Positions 9,029 to 16,089 of a stretch of DNA of 26,821 nucleotides are shown one piece after another (position 1 is the stretch's first letter; every line of letters begins with the position of its first letter). The stretch comes from an uncultured Candidatus Saccharibacteria bacterium (GTDB lineage: Bacteria > Patescibacteria > Saccharimonadia > Saccharimonadales > UBA1547): positions 1-26,821 of the forward strand of contig CAMLKA010000010.1 of assembly GCA_946480535.1 (NCBI GenBank), written 5' to 3'. The position numbers and the translations under genes were made by a program. The notes under the pieces are model-generated. The model did not search any database. It saw only the letters and a list, made by a program, of their open reading frames with translations, and had not been told where the DNA came from.

Positions 9029-9480
9029 TACCCAAGCTCATCCAATTCCGCGTTACGACGCTTAAAACGAACAGCATTCGCAAACTCAGTGTTGAGCCAT
9101 GTTTCAAGAATTCCCTGCCATGCCGCCTCTTCTTCACCAACGATACGTGCCGGCAAACACAGGACATTACTGTCGTTATCATAGCGAGTCATCTTCGCTT
9201 CAAATGCATCCCAAATAACACTGGCGCGAATACCGCGGAAGCGGTTTGCGGCCATAGCAACACCCTGGCCGCCACCACACACAAGAATACCGCGTGGGTC
9301 TTTTTCAGTACTACCAAGCACCTTCAAGGCTACTCGCTGTGCGAACACAGGAAAATCATCAGCTGGGTCAAGGACGGCGTCACCGACGTCCTCAACTTCA
9401 TAGCCGTGTTTCGAAAGATAGGCAAAAATCTGCTCTTTCAAGTGAAATCCCTGATGGTCCGCACCCAAGTAAATCTTCAT
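9028..9480 (-). CDS. rpiB: Ribose-5-phosphate isomerase B (RpiB/LacAB family)
   Basis: This 150-residue protein converts ribose 5-phosphate to ribulose 5-phosphate. It starts with the family signature YLGADHQGFHLK and has the catalytic cysteine at C68 in VCGGGQGVAMAANR (67-80), followed by GIRAS. In the E. coli RpiB segment HNDxNVL the histidine is replaced here by Asp101 (YDNDSNVL), so ring opening may use a different residue, or the substrate may vary. It lies 21 bp after gap with a GGAG ribosome binding site. Upstream of the ATG there is also a TATACT (minus strand, near 9492), which could be an internal promoter. LacA/LacB-type isomerase activity is an alternative, but the neighbours favour RpiB. 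Confidence 0.92.
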   Translation of the reverse strand: MKIYLGADHQGFHLKEQIFAYLSKHGYEVEDVGDAVLDPADDFPVFAQRVALKVLGSTEKDPRGILVCGGGQGVAMAANRFRGIRASVIWDAFEAKMTRYDNDSNVLCLPARIVGEEEAAWQGILETWLNTEFANAVRFKRRNAELDELG

Positions 9481-9501
9481 ACTACTCCAAGTATAAGCGG
9501 A

Positions 9502-10524
9502 TTAGTCTTTGCTTCGCAAGGTTTTAGCAATATCAGAAACAAGTTCAACGAGACGGTTTGAGTACCCCCATTCGTTGTCGTACCAGACCATAACCTTTGC
9601 AAGGTTACCGCCAACAACCTTCGTAAGAAGAAGGTCAACAACACCAGAGTGGCTGTTTCCAATGTAGTCACGACTTACAAGTGGCTCTTCGCTCACACCA
9701 AGGATACCTTGGTAGTATGGCTCTGCCGCAGCCTTCTTGAATGCCGCGTTAATTTCCTCAACGGTTACGTCGCGCTCAAGAAGAACGGTGACGTCGCTGA
9801 TTGAAACAACTGGGGTAGGAACACGAATACTAAGGCCATCAAACTTACCCTCCAGTTGAGGCAACGTCTTTGTAACGGCAATTGCCGCACCAGTCGTGGT
9901 AGGAACGATGTTCTCTGCTGCGTTACGGCCTTCACGAAGGTCTTTTGCTGGCGCGTCTTGAAGCGCCTGGCTTGCAGTGTAGCTGTGCACCGTCGTAAGA
10001 AGCGACTTCTCAACACCAAACTCAGCATCAAGAACAGCCATGACTGCACCAAGAGAGTTGGTTGTACAGCTTGCATTACTAATAACGTGGCTCGCACCCT
10101 CTACCTTATCTTCGTTCGCACCAAGCACGATTGTGTCGACGCCATCACTCTTTGATGGACCACTAATAATAACGCGCTTTGCGCCAGCTGCAATGTGAAG
10201 CTCTGCAGATTCTTTGTCGGTAAAGCGACCGGTTGATTCAATCACGAGGTCTACACCAAGGTCGCCCCATGGAAGCGCCGCAGGATCTTTTTCTGCCGTT
10301 ACCTTAATGTGCTGACCATTCACGATAATTCCGGTGTCGTCGTATGAAACGTCGTACTTGTACGTACCGTAGTTGCTGTCGTGCTTCAAAAGGTACGCGA
10401 GGGTCTTTGTGTCGGTAAGGTCGTTTACCGCAGTAACCTCAAGGTCGCTACGATCAAAAGCGAGCTTAAATGCATTGCGACCAATACGGCCGAACCCGTT
10501 AATACCAATCTTTGTCTGTGCCAT
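9502..10524 (-). CDS. gap: Glyceraldehyde-3-phosphate dehydrogenase, type I
   Basis: This 340-residue cytoplasmic enzyme oxidises glyceraldehyde 3-phosphate to 1,3-bisphosphoglycerate using NAD(P). It has the Rossmann motif GINGFGRIGRNAF at the N terminus, a NDLTD segment after the second strand, the active-site SNASCTTNSL with nucleophile C153, and H180 in TVHSYT. It is the first gene of the operon and is preceded by AAGGGG about 9 nt before ATG and by a good sigma70-type promoter (10572-10600). Length and motifs are standard, so the gene is complete. Confidence 0.97.
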   Translation of the reverse strand: MAQTKIGINGFGRIGRNAFKLAFDRSDLEVTAVNDLTDTKTLAYLLKHDSNYGTYKYDVSYDDTGIIVNGQHIKVTAEKDPAALPWGDLGVDLVIESTGRFTDKESAELHIAAGAKRVIISGPSKSDGVDTIVLGANEDKVEGASHVISNASCTTNSLGAVMAVLDAEFGVEKSLLTTVHSYTASQALQDAPAKDLREGRNAAENIVPTTTGAAIAVTKTLPQLEGKFDGLSIRVPTPVVSISDVTVLLERDVTVEEINAAFKKAAAEPYYQGILGVSEEPLVSRDYIGNSHSGVVDLLLTKVVGGNLAKVMVWYDNEWGYSNRLVELVSDIAKTLRSKD

Positions 10525-10571
10525 AGAAAACCTACCCCTTTTATAAATAAAGCTTTTGCTTATCTACCGCC

Positions 10572-10600
10572 ATTATAACCGTCTACCCCTTCCTTCGCAA
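10572..10600 (-). promoter_or_regulatory. Promoter of the gap operon
   Basis: The minus strand shows -35 TTGCGA (10595-10600), a 17-nt spacer and -10 TATAAT (10572-10577). It gives a leader of about 40 nt carrying AAGGGG. It lies back to back with the rel -10 box, 6 bp away, so RNA polymerase binding at the two promoters should be mutually exclusive. Confidence 0.75.
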
Positions 10601-10606
10601 TCTTTG

Positions 10607-10612
10607 TATACT
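10607..10612 (+). promoter_or_regulatory. -10 box of rel, leaderless-type
   Basis: TATACT sits exactly 6 nt before ATG 10619, the distance expected between a -10 box and the transcription start. The ATG at 10613 would then lie upstream of the mRNA 5' end, which is why the later start is chosen. No good -35 is visible. Confidence 0.6.
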
Positions 10613-10618
10613 ATGAAT

Positions 10619-12160
10619 ATGAACAAAGGTGAGTTACTAAAAATTGCCCAGCCATTTTACGAGGAAAACGAGGTCCTCGAGCTTGAACACGCCATCGATG
10701 TTGCGACAAAAGCGCACGAAGGCCAGAAGCGAAAAAGTGGCGAACCCTACATCATTCACCCACTTGGCGTTGCCGCAACCCTGATTGAATGGGGCATGGA
10801 CATCGACAGTGTCATCGCAGGTGTGCTCCACGACACGGTCGAAGACACCGAAATTGCCCTCGATGACCTTGAATCGAAATTTGGCAAAGATGTCGCCTTC
10901 CTGGTTGACGGTGTCACGAAAGTTTCCCAGGCGCGCGCCGGTATGCAAGACCTTGCACAATATCTGCCCCAAACTAAGGACAACCTCTCAAAACTCCTGA
11001 TTGCCATCGGGCAGGATGTTCGCGTTATTATCATCAAGCTCGCCGACCGCCTCCACAATCTCCAGACACTTCAGCACATGCCACGACAAAAGCAAATTAA
11101 GATTGCCCGTGAAAGCCTCGAGGTGTTCGGACCAATGGCAGACCGCCTTGGTATGGGACGTGTGCGTATGCAAATTGAAGAACTCGCCTTTAGCTACCTC
11201 GACCCGGCGGAATTCAAGAAACTCCAAAACCTCATGAAAAAACGTCTTGGAAAAAGCACCCGTAAGCTTGGTATCGTACGCGAAGAAGTCAACCGTGCTC
11301 TGAATGCACAGCACATTTCTCATGAAATTAATGGCCGCGTTAAAAGCATCTACAGTCTCCATAAGAAACTCCTCAAAGTTGAGCATAACGTCGACGATAT
11401 TTATGATCTCATGGCGCTGCGTATTATCGTAGAAACCAAAGAGGATTGCTACCGCGTACTCGGTGTCCTGCACACCCTCTACCAGCCAATGATTGCTCGT
11501 ATTAAAGATTATATTGCCGTACCAAAACCAAACGGCTACCAAAGCCTTCACACCACCGTGCTAACACCAGCAAAACAAATCGTTGAATTCCAGATTCGTA
11601 CCTATGAAATGCATGAGTTTGCCGAACGAGGGCTCGCGGCCAGTTTCCACTACCACGAACAAAAGAGCTCGAAAGATTATACGCGCGGTAAGAAAAGTGC
11701 CGTGCTTCCTTCGCATATGCAATGGATTACCCAGCTCCAGGAAATCGCCACAAAACTTCGTAGTGGAGAAGAAATTCCCGAATCGCAACTTTCCATCGAT
11801 CTTTTTGGTGACCGCATCTTCGTCTATTCACCGCGCGGTGACATCTACAACCTTCCAGAAGGTGCCTACCCTCTCGACTTTGCCTATCTTGTTCACAGTG
11901 ATATTGGCAAGCATAGCTATGGATTCCGTGTAAACGGTTCGATCCATCCATTCGACAAGCCGCTGCAAAACGGTGACGTCGTTGAAGTCATCACCCGCAA
12001 AACTTCGACACCAAAGGCTACGTGGCAGGAATACGTCACGACTACGCACGCCCGCGCTAAGCTTCGCGCCCAGCTTCGAAAGGTTGGCGCGATTGAAAGT
12101 ATTAGTCATGCAGCGGGTATTATTCGCGAAAAGACGCGGCTCAAGAAAGATACCGCCTAG
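10619..12160 (+). CDS. rel: Short bifunctional RelA/SpoT-family (p)ppGpp synthetase/hydrolase without ACT domain
   Basis: This 513-residue alarmone enzyme makes and degrades (p)ppGpp. The HD hydrolase domain has its metal residues H47 (YIIHPLG), H71-D72 (GVLHDTVEDT) and D143 (KLADRLHNL). The synthetase domain has RIKD (294-297), the RxKD signature of bifunctional Rel/SpoT rather than RelA, then PKPNGYQSLHT and E323 in VEFQIRT. A TGS domain (about 397-465) follows, and the protein ends about 50 residues later. Full-length Rel is usually about 700-750 residues; the zinc-finger/helical and ACT regulatory modules are missing with no sign of a frameshift. In-frame ATGs exist at 10613 and 10619; the -10 position favours 10619. 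It is divergent from the gap operon, and the PgeF-like gene follows after 3 bp. Confidence 0.95.
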   Translation: MNKGELLKIAQPFYEENEVLELEHAIDVATKAHEGQKRKSGEPYIIHPLGVAATLIEWGMDIDSVIAGVLHDTVEDTEIALDDLESKFGKDVAFLVDGVTKVSQARAGMQDLAQYLPQTKDNLSKLLIAIGQDVRVIIIKLADRLHNLQTLQHMPRQKQIKIARESLEVFGPMADRLGMGRVRMQIEELAFSYLDPAEFKKLQNLMKKRLGKSTRKLGIVREEVNRALNAQHISHEINGRVKSIYSLHKKLLKVEHNVDDIYDLMALRIIVETKEDCYRVLGVLHTLYQPMIARIKDYIAVPKPNGYQSLHTTVLTPAKQIVEFQIRTYEMHEFAERGLAASFHYHEQKSSKDYTRGKKSAVLPSHMQWITQLQEIATKLRSGEEIPESQLSIDLFGDRIFVYSPRGDIYNLPEGAYPLDFAYLVHSDIGKHSYGFRVNGSIHPFDKPLQNGDVVEVITRKTSTPKATWQEYVTTTHARAKLRAQLRKVGAIESISHAAGIIREKTRLKKDTA

Positions 12161-12163
12161 TTC

Positions 12164-12856
12164 ATGAGTTCTATTAACGTTGCCCTTTCAACGGTAGACG
12201 ATGGCAGTATGTATAATCGCCACGATATGCTCGACGAGACAGTGATTAATAATCGACGTCGCTTCCTCGAAAAACATGGCATGAACTTTGATACAACCAC
12301 CCGCGTATCTACCAATCTCCTCGAGCGCGCAACAATCACGCACGACACGAACTTCCTTCGTTTTGAATATATTGATTCCACCCATGCGGGTGATGGTATA
12401 AGTGGCCAGGAAACTATCGTCGCTGACGCCCTTATTACCGACCAGCCCGGGCTTGCACTGATGTTACCCGTCGCAGATTGCGTGGGGGCTGTCTTTTTTG
12501 ACCCGGTTCATTCCGTACTCATGGTGAGCCACTTAGGCCGTCACAGCCTTGAACAGCAAGGCGCCCTCCGTTCAGTGCAGCACCTTACCGAGCATTACCA
12601 AAGCAACCCCACAGATATTCAAGTCTGGCTTACCCCAGCACCAGGAAAAGAATCCTATCAAATTTGGGCACTCGACAATAAAGGCATGAAAGAGGCTACG
12701 TTCGAACAACTGGCTGAAGCTGGAATTCTTAAAGCGAACATCACCGACGATCCTCGCGACACCGCAACCGACCCTACTTTCTATTCGTACAGTGAATTCC
12801 TAAAAGGCAATCGAAAAGAAGACGGCGACCATATGATCGCCGCCATCATTCGGTAG
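12164..12856 (+). CDS. pgeF: PgeF/YfiH-family (DUF152, laccase-domain) protein, divergent
   Basis: This 230-residue protein matches the YfiH/PgeF fold family, whose members are zinc-dependent and edit wrongly incorporated amino acids in peptidoglycan precursors or act on purine nucleosides. The three zinc ligands fall where expected: H74 (DSTHAG), C106 (VADC) and H123 (VSHLG). The N terminus (ALSTVDDGSM and INNRRRFL) also fits. The usual VHAGWRG motif is changed to VSHLGRHS, so the active site has diverged. The start is the ATG 3 bp after the rel stop, and the family N terminus supports it. A TATAAT-like string near 12210 lies inside the gene and is probably not used. The biological substrate is uncertain. 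Confidence 0.82.
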   Translation: MSSINVALSTVDDGSMYNRHDMLDETVINNRRRFLEKHGMNFDTTTRVSTNLLERATITHDTNFLRFEYIDSTHAGDGISGQETIVADALITDQPGLALMLPVADCVGAVFFDPVHSVLMVSHLGRHSLEQQGALRSVQHLTEHYQSNPTDIQVWLTPAPGKESYQIWALDNKGMKEATFEQLAEAGILKANITDDPRDTATDPTFYSYSEFLKGNRKEDGDHMIAAIIR

Positions 12857-12866
12857 ATATACCGTA

Positions 12867-13397
12867 TTAACGGTTATTCCAACGTTCAACTGATTCGTGA
12901 ATAATTGCCTTCGCTTCTTCAGCGTCGCCGAACCCCTTCACAATGGTACTGCCTGGCTTTTTAAGGTCCTTGTAGTGAGTAAAATGGTGTTCGATTTGTG
13001 CAAGCAGCTGCTTTGGAAGATCTTCCAAGCTCTTAATTGCGTTGCCCGTGTTACGGTCGTCAGCAGGAACAACGATCACCTTGTCGTCAATTTCGCCATC
13101 ATCTTCAAACTTCATGACACCAATCACACTGGCCTCAAGGAATATACCAGTTGAGAGTGGCGCGTCAGTAATGATGAGCGCATCGAGCTCGTCACCATCT
13201 TCATCGAGAGTTTGTGGAATGAATCCATAGTTTGTTGGTTTTGCAAAAATTGCAGGCTCAACACGGTCAAGTTGGAATACTGCAAGCTCGCGGTTCCATT
13301 CAATTTTGTGTGAACTGCCGGTTGGAATTTCAACGACAACGTTAATGACGCCGCCATCAATATCACCAGGGCCAAGAATCTTGTTAAAGTCTGCCAC
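12867..13397 (-). CDS. ppa: Inorganic pyrophosphatase, family I
   Basis: This 176-residue cytoplasmic enzyme hydrolyses pyrophosphate to phosphate and pulls biosynthetic reactions forward. Family I features are the N-terminal VVEIPTGSSHKIEW segment, NYGFIPQTLDEDGDELDAL with its metal-binding acidic residues, and VIVVPADDRN downstream. The start is GTG (13395-13397), chosen because AAGGAG lies 7 nt upstream and MADFNKIL continues the family N terminus. An extended -10, TGCTAAAAT, lies near 13428-13436 on this strand. It converges on the PgeF-like gene with only 10 bp between stops and no obvious strong terminator. Confidence 0.95.
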   Translation of the reverse strand: MADFNKILGPGDIDGGVINVVVEIPTGSSHKIEWNRELAVFQLDRVEPAIFAKPTNYGFIPQTLDEDGDELDALIITDAPLSTGIFLEASVIGVMKFEDDGEIDDKVIVVPADDRNTGNAIKSLEDLPKQLLAQIEHHFTHYKDLKKPGSTIVKGFGDAEEAKAIIHESVERWNNR

Positions 13398-13427
13398 GCT
13401 TATTCTCCTTTGTTTTCTACTCCTGTT

Positions 13428-13436
13428 ATTTTAGCA
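13428..13436 (-). promoter_or_regulatory. Extended -10 promoter of ppa
   Basis: The minus strand reads TGCTAAAAT, giving a leader of about 24 nt with an AAGGAG ribosome binding site. It is the divergent partner of the PLD gene promoter about 20 bp away. Confidence 0.5.
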
Positions 13437-13454
13437 GTTTTTGCCCCTACCGTA

Positions 13455-13460
13455 TATAAT
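13455..13460 (+). promoter_or_regulatory. -10 box of the PLD-family gene
   Basis: TATAAT lies 9 nt before the GTG start at 13470, leaving at most a few leader nucleotides and no Shine-Dalgarno. Confidence 0.5.
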
Positions 13461-13469
13461 GTACTCTCA

Positions 13470-14447
13470 GTGAAACTGATTTCTCCCACACAATATGTTC
13501 GAGAAGCTGCCGACGCCGTTTCTAAAGCAAAGACGCGTGTTTATTTGATGTCGATGGTTTTTGCAGACCACGAAGATACTCATCCACTCATTGCCGCCAT
13601 CGAAGAAGCCGCCCAGCGCGGGCTCGAAGTTGTCGTTGCCGCCGATGTCTTTACCTTCGGCGAAGTGAGCGGAGGCTTTCTTCCGTTCCAGTACTACAGC
13701 CATGGTGGGCGCGACACAAACCGTATGGTTAAGAAGCTAAAAAAAGCCGGTGTTCGCTTCCATTGGCTCGGGCGCGCACGCGTCACGTTGTACCATGGTC
13801 GCACCCACACAAAGTGGTGTGTTGCTGATGATACCGTCTTTACATTTGGAGGAGTCAACCTTTACGACGAAGGTGTTCAAAACATCGACTACATGTTCCG
13901 CCACACCGATGCAAAACTTGCAGACCGCATCGTACAAGAGCAAAAGCGCGTTCAAAAAGCAGAAAATCGCTCAGCAAATTACCCGAGTGTTGTATTTGAA
14001 CACGGTGACATGACCGTCCTTTTCGACGGCGGCATTATTGGCCAATCAGTCATTTACCGCCGAGCACTTGAGCTCGCCGAGAAAGCGACCGAGATCACGT
14101 TTGTTTCGCAGTACTGCCCTACGGGAAAGCTCTCACGCATTCTTGCCAAGAAATCAACCACACTCTACTTTAATCGCCCCCTTCAAGCAGAAGGGCTCAA
14201 TCGCATTGCCATCCGCATTGGTCAAATTGTTACCGGCCTCAAAACAAGCTACACCAAAGCACGCTACCTGCACGCAAAATGTATCATTTTTACCTTCGAA
14301 GATGGCTCAAAAGCGGCAATCACTGGTTCGCATAACTTCGCCTACGCCGGCGTCCTGCTTGGCACCCGAGAAGTTGCTTTAGAAACGCGAGATCCAGAAA
14401 TCATTAAACAGCTCGAAACATTCATTCAAAAAGAAGTTATCCAATAA
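13470..14447 (+). CDS. Phospholipase D-family (HKD) protein, cardiolipin-synthase-like
   Basis: This protein of about 325 residues has two HKD-type halves. The first is complete: HGRTHTKWCVAD gives H113-x-K115-x4-D120, followed by FGGVN. The second, YLHAKCIIFT (H268-x-K270), lacks the Asp of HxKx4D (Thr275 occupies it) but keeps GSHNF. The family includes cardiolipin synthases, phosphatidyltransferases and nucleases; specificity is not readable. There is no transmembrane segment, unlike typical cardiolipin synthases, which favours a soluble PLD enzyme. The frame opens at ATG 13410, but that lies upstream of the -10 box (13455-13460); GTG at 13470 reading VKLISPTQYV is the likely start. It ends just before a bidirectional terminator. 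Confidence 0.85.
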   Translation: MKLISPTQYVREAADAVSKAKTRVYLMSMVFADHEDTHPLIAAIEEAAQRGLEVVVAADVFTFGEVSGGFLPFQYYSHGGRDTNRMVKKLKKAGVRFHWLGRARVTLYHGRTHTKWCVADDTVFTFGGVNLYDEGVQNIDYMFRHTDAKLADRIVQEQKRVQKAENRSANYPSVVFEHGDMTVLFDGGIIGQSVIYRRALELAEKATEITFVSQYCPTGKLSRILAKKSTTLYFNRPLQAEGLNRIAIRIGQIVTGLKTSYTKARYLHAKCIIFTFEDGSKAAITGSHNFAYAGVLLGTREVALETRDPEIIKQLETFIQKEVIQ

Positions 14448-14477
14448 AAATCGCCGGTGTGTATCCGGCGATTTTTT
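14446..14477. terminator. Bidirectional intrinsic terminator between PLD gene and trxB
   Basis: Perfect stem AAAAATCGCCGG / CCGGCGATTTTT with a 7-nt loop (TGTGTAT) and a T run on both strands. It follows the PLD stop directly and also lies just beyond the convergent trxB stop at 14488. Confidence 0.93.
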
Positions 14478-14487
14478 GCACTGCTTT

Positions 14488-15429
14488 TTAGCGATCGAAG
14501 TTATCGAGATACTCGCGAATCGAAAGTGCTGCAGCAGCACCCTCACCTACCGCGCTCGCAATTTGCATCGTTGCGCCGCTTCGCACGTCGCCACTTGCAA
14601 ACACGCCTTCAACAGCCGTTTCGAGGTGCTGGTTTGTCTTTACAAGCCCCACTTCATCAAGCTCAACACCGCTTCCTTCAAGGAATTGTGTGTTTGGCTT
14701 CAAGCCAACAAACACAAAGACGCCGTCAACGGCGAGTTCTTTTGTCTCACCCTTTTCAATCATCTTCACACCAGTGACGCGGCCGTCTTCTGCGAGTACG
14801 ATTTCTTCGGTCGTTGTTTCAAGGTGGACGGTAACCTTCCCCTCATCGATGTACTTTTGAAGGTCTTGTTGCAAGATATCACTCGCCTTGATAGTGCTAC
14901 GAACCAACAAATCAATGTGGCTTGCGTAACGCGTAAGGAAAATAGTTTCTTGAAGCGCAGAGTTACCCCCGCCAACAACCACAAGCGTACGATCTCGATA
15001 AAATGCCCCGTCACACGTTGCGCAGTAATGAACACCACGTCCATATGATTCAGCTTCGCCAGGGACACCAATTTTCTTGTAGTCGCTTCCCGTTGCAATC
15101 AGCACGGCCTTCGCTTTAACATCTTGACCATCAATGGTAACAATCTTGTACTTACCCTCGGTGCGGATTGCTGAAGCTTCCCCAAAATCAACTTGGGCGC
15201 CAAAGCGAGTCGCCTGCTTTTCAAGTTCGCCCGCAAGCTTCATACCCTCAACGCCATCTGGAAATCCAGGGTAATTATCGACGCGATCAGTAATTGCAGC
15301 CATGCCGCCGATCGTTGCTTTCTCATAGAGAACCGTATCGATATCTTCGCGGGTTGTGTAAATAGCCGCGGCAAGTGCGCTCGGACCTGCACCAATCATA
15401 ACGACATCGCGAATACTATTGGTTTCCAT
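14488..15429 (-). CDS. trxB: Thioredoxin-disulfide reductase
   Basis: This 313-residue flavoenzyme passes electrons from NADPH through FAD to thioredoxin. It has the FAD-binding motif IGAGPSALAAAIY near the N terminus, the redox-active pair CATC (C136/C139) in HYCATCDGAFY, the NADPH Rossmann motif VVVGGGNSALQE, and the C-terminal FAD motif FASGDVR. The start is the ATG reading METNSIRDVV, preceded by AGGAGG with 4 nt spacing; a longer in-frame start is not supported. The start codon and ribosome binding site lie inside the end of the FKBP gene (14-nt overlap), so the two are translationally linked. Confidence 0.96.
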   Translation of the reverse strand: METNSIRDVVMIGAGPSALAAAIYTTREDIDTVLYEKATIGGMAAITDRVDNYPGFPDGVEGMKLAGELEKQATRFGAQVDFGEASAIRTEGKYKIVTIDGQDVKAKAVLIATGSDYKKIGVPGEAESYGRGVHYCATCDGAFYRDRTLVVVGGGNSALQETIFLTRYASHIDLLVRSTIKASDILQQDLQKYIDEGKVTVHLETTTEEIVLAEDGRVTGVKMIEKGETKELAVDGVFVFVGLKPNTQFLEGSGVELDEVGLVKTNQHLETAVEGVFASGDVRSGATMQIASAVGEGAAAALSIREYLDNFDR

Positions 15430-16084
15430 AGAGCCTCCTGTACAGTGCATTCAATTCATCAGAAACAACTGGCTGAGGAATTTCTTCAGGAGTTGGAATG
15501 GTCATAACGACAAACTTCAATGGGGTATTTGCAGGAATTGATTCACCTGAACCTGTTTCGCCGTACGCGAGATCAGAAGGAATTGTCAGCTCGCGAACGC
15601 CACCAACCTTCATGCCGGCAACACCCTTTGTCCAGCCTTCAATCACGCCACCAGGAGCTGCAGTAAACGGAGCTTTGAGTGCACCATCGCTAATCGAACC
15701 GTCGAACACTTTACCGTCTGGTGTCCAGCCAAGGTAGTACGCAGTGAACGTTGATTCTTCCGTGAGCGTGTCGCCAGTACCGGCCGCGAGATCTTCAGTC
15801 TTGAGTTCGGTCACGCTTGCGCCGTCAAATGTCGAAGGACGCGACTCGTACTTGCTAAATGTCGGATAGTACTTATCTGAGAGTTCCTTCGCCTGTGCAT
15901 CTACCTTCGCTTGGTAGGCTTCAGTTTCTTTTTGGTACTGCTCGCTCAGCTCGTTAAAACGAGACTGGTCAGTTTGGCTGTTTTGATTTGCCAAAACAAT
16001 AATTGCGAACGATCCAATCGTACCAATCGCCATAAAAACTGCGATAATCCAAATTCCTATTCGTTGTGCTTTTGTTGCTGCCAT
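15416..16084 (-). CDS. Membrane-anchored FKBP-type peptidyl-prolyl cis-trans isomerase
   Basis: This 222-residue protein has an N-terminal hydrophobic anchor (about 9-32), a charged helical stretch (about 38-75) likely to form a coiled coil, then an FKBP domain (about 95-195). The FKBP core shows FTAYYLGWTPDGKVFD, GVIEGWTKGVAGMKVGG and RELTIPSDLAYGE, with most residues that line the proline-binding pocket. The domain would face the outside and help fold secreted proteins, such as the pilin and surface proteins encoded nearby; that link is inference. It starts 5 bp after the pheT stop with AGGGGAA upstream and overlaps trxB by 14 nt. Confidence 0.93.
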   Translation of the reverse strand: MAATKAQRIGIWIIAVFMAIGTIGSFAIIVLANQNSQTDQSRFNELSEQYQKETEAYQAKVDAQAKELSDKYYPTFSKYESRPSTFDGASVTELKTEDLAAGTGDTLTEESTFTAYYLGWTPDGKVFDGSISDGALKAPFTAAPGGVIEGWTKGVAGMKVGGVRELTIPSDLAYGETGSGESIPANTPLKFVVMTIPTPEEIPQPVVSDELNALYRRLYGNQ

Positions 16085-16089
16085 TTCCC

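Noticed and set aside
12205..12230. TATAAT followed by ATGs inside the PgeF-like gene, suggesting a shorter start
   Set aside because: The residues upstream (ALSTVDDGSM) match the family's N terminus, so 12164 is the better start.
14476..15048. 190-codon plus-strand frame opposite trxB
   Set aside because: It overlaps the bidirectional terminator and the trxB coding strand, and its translation has no recognisable features.
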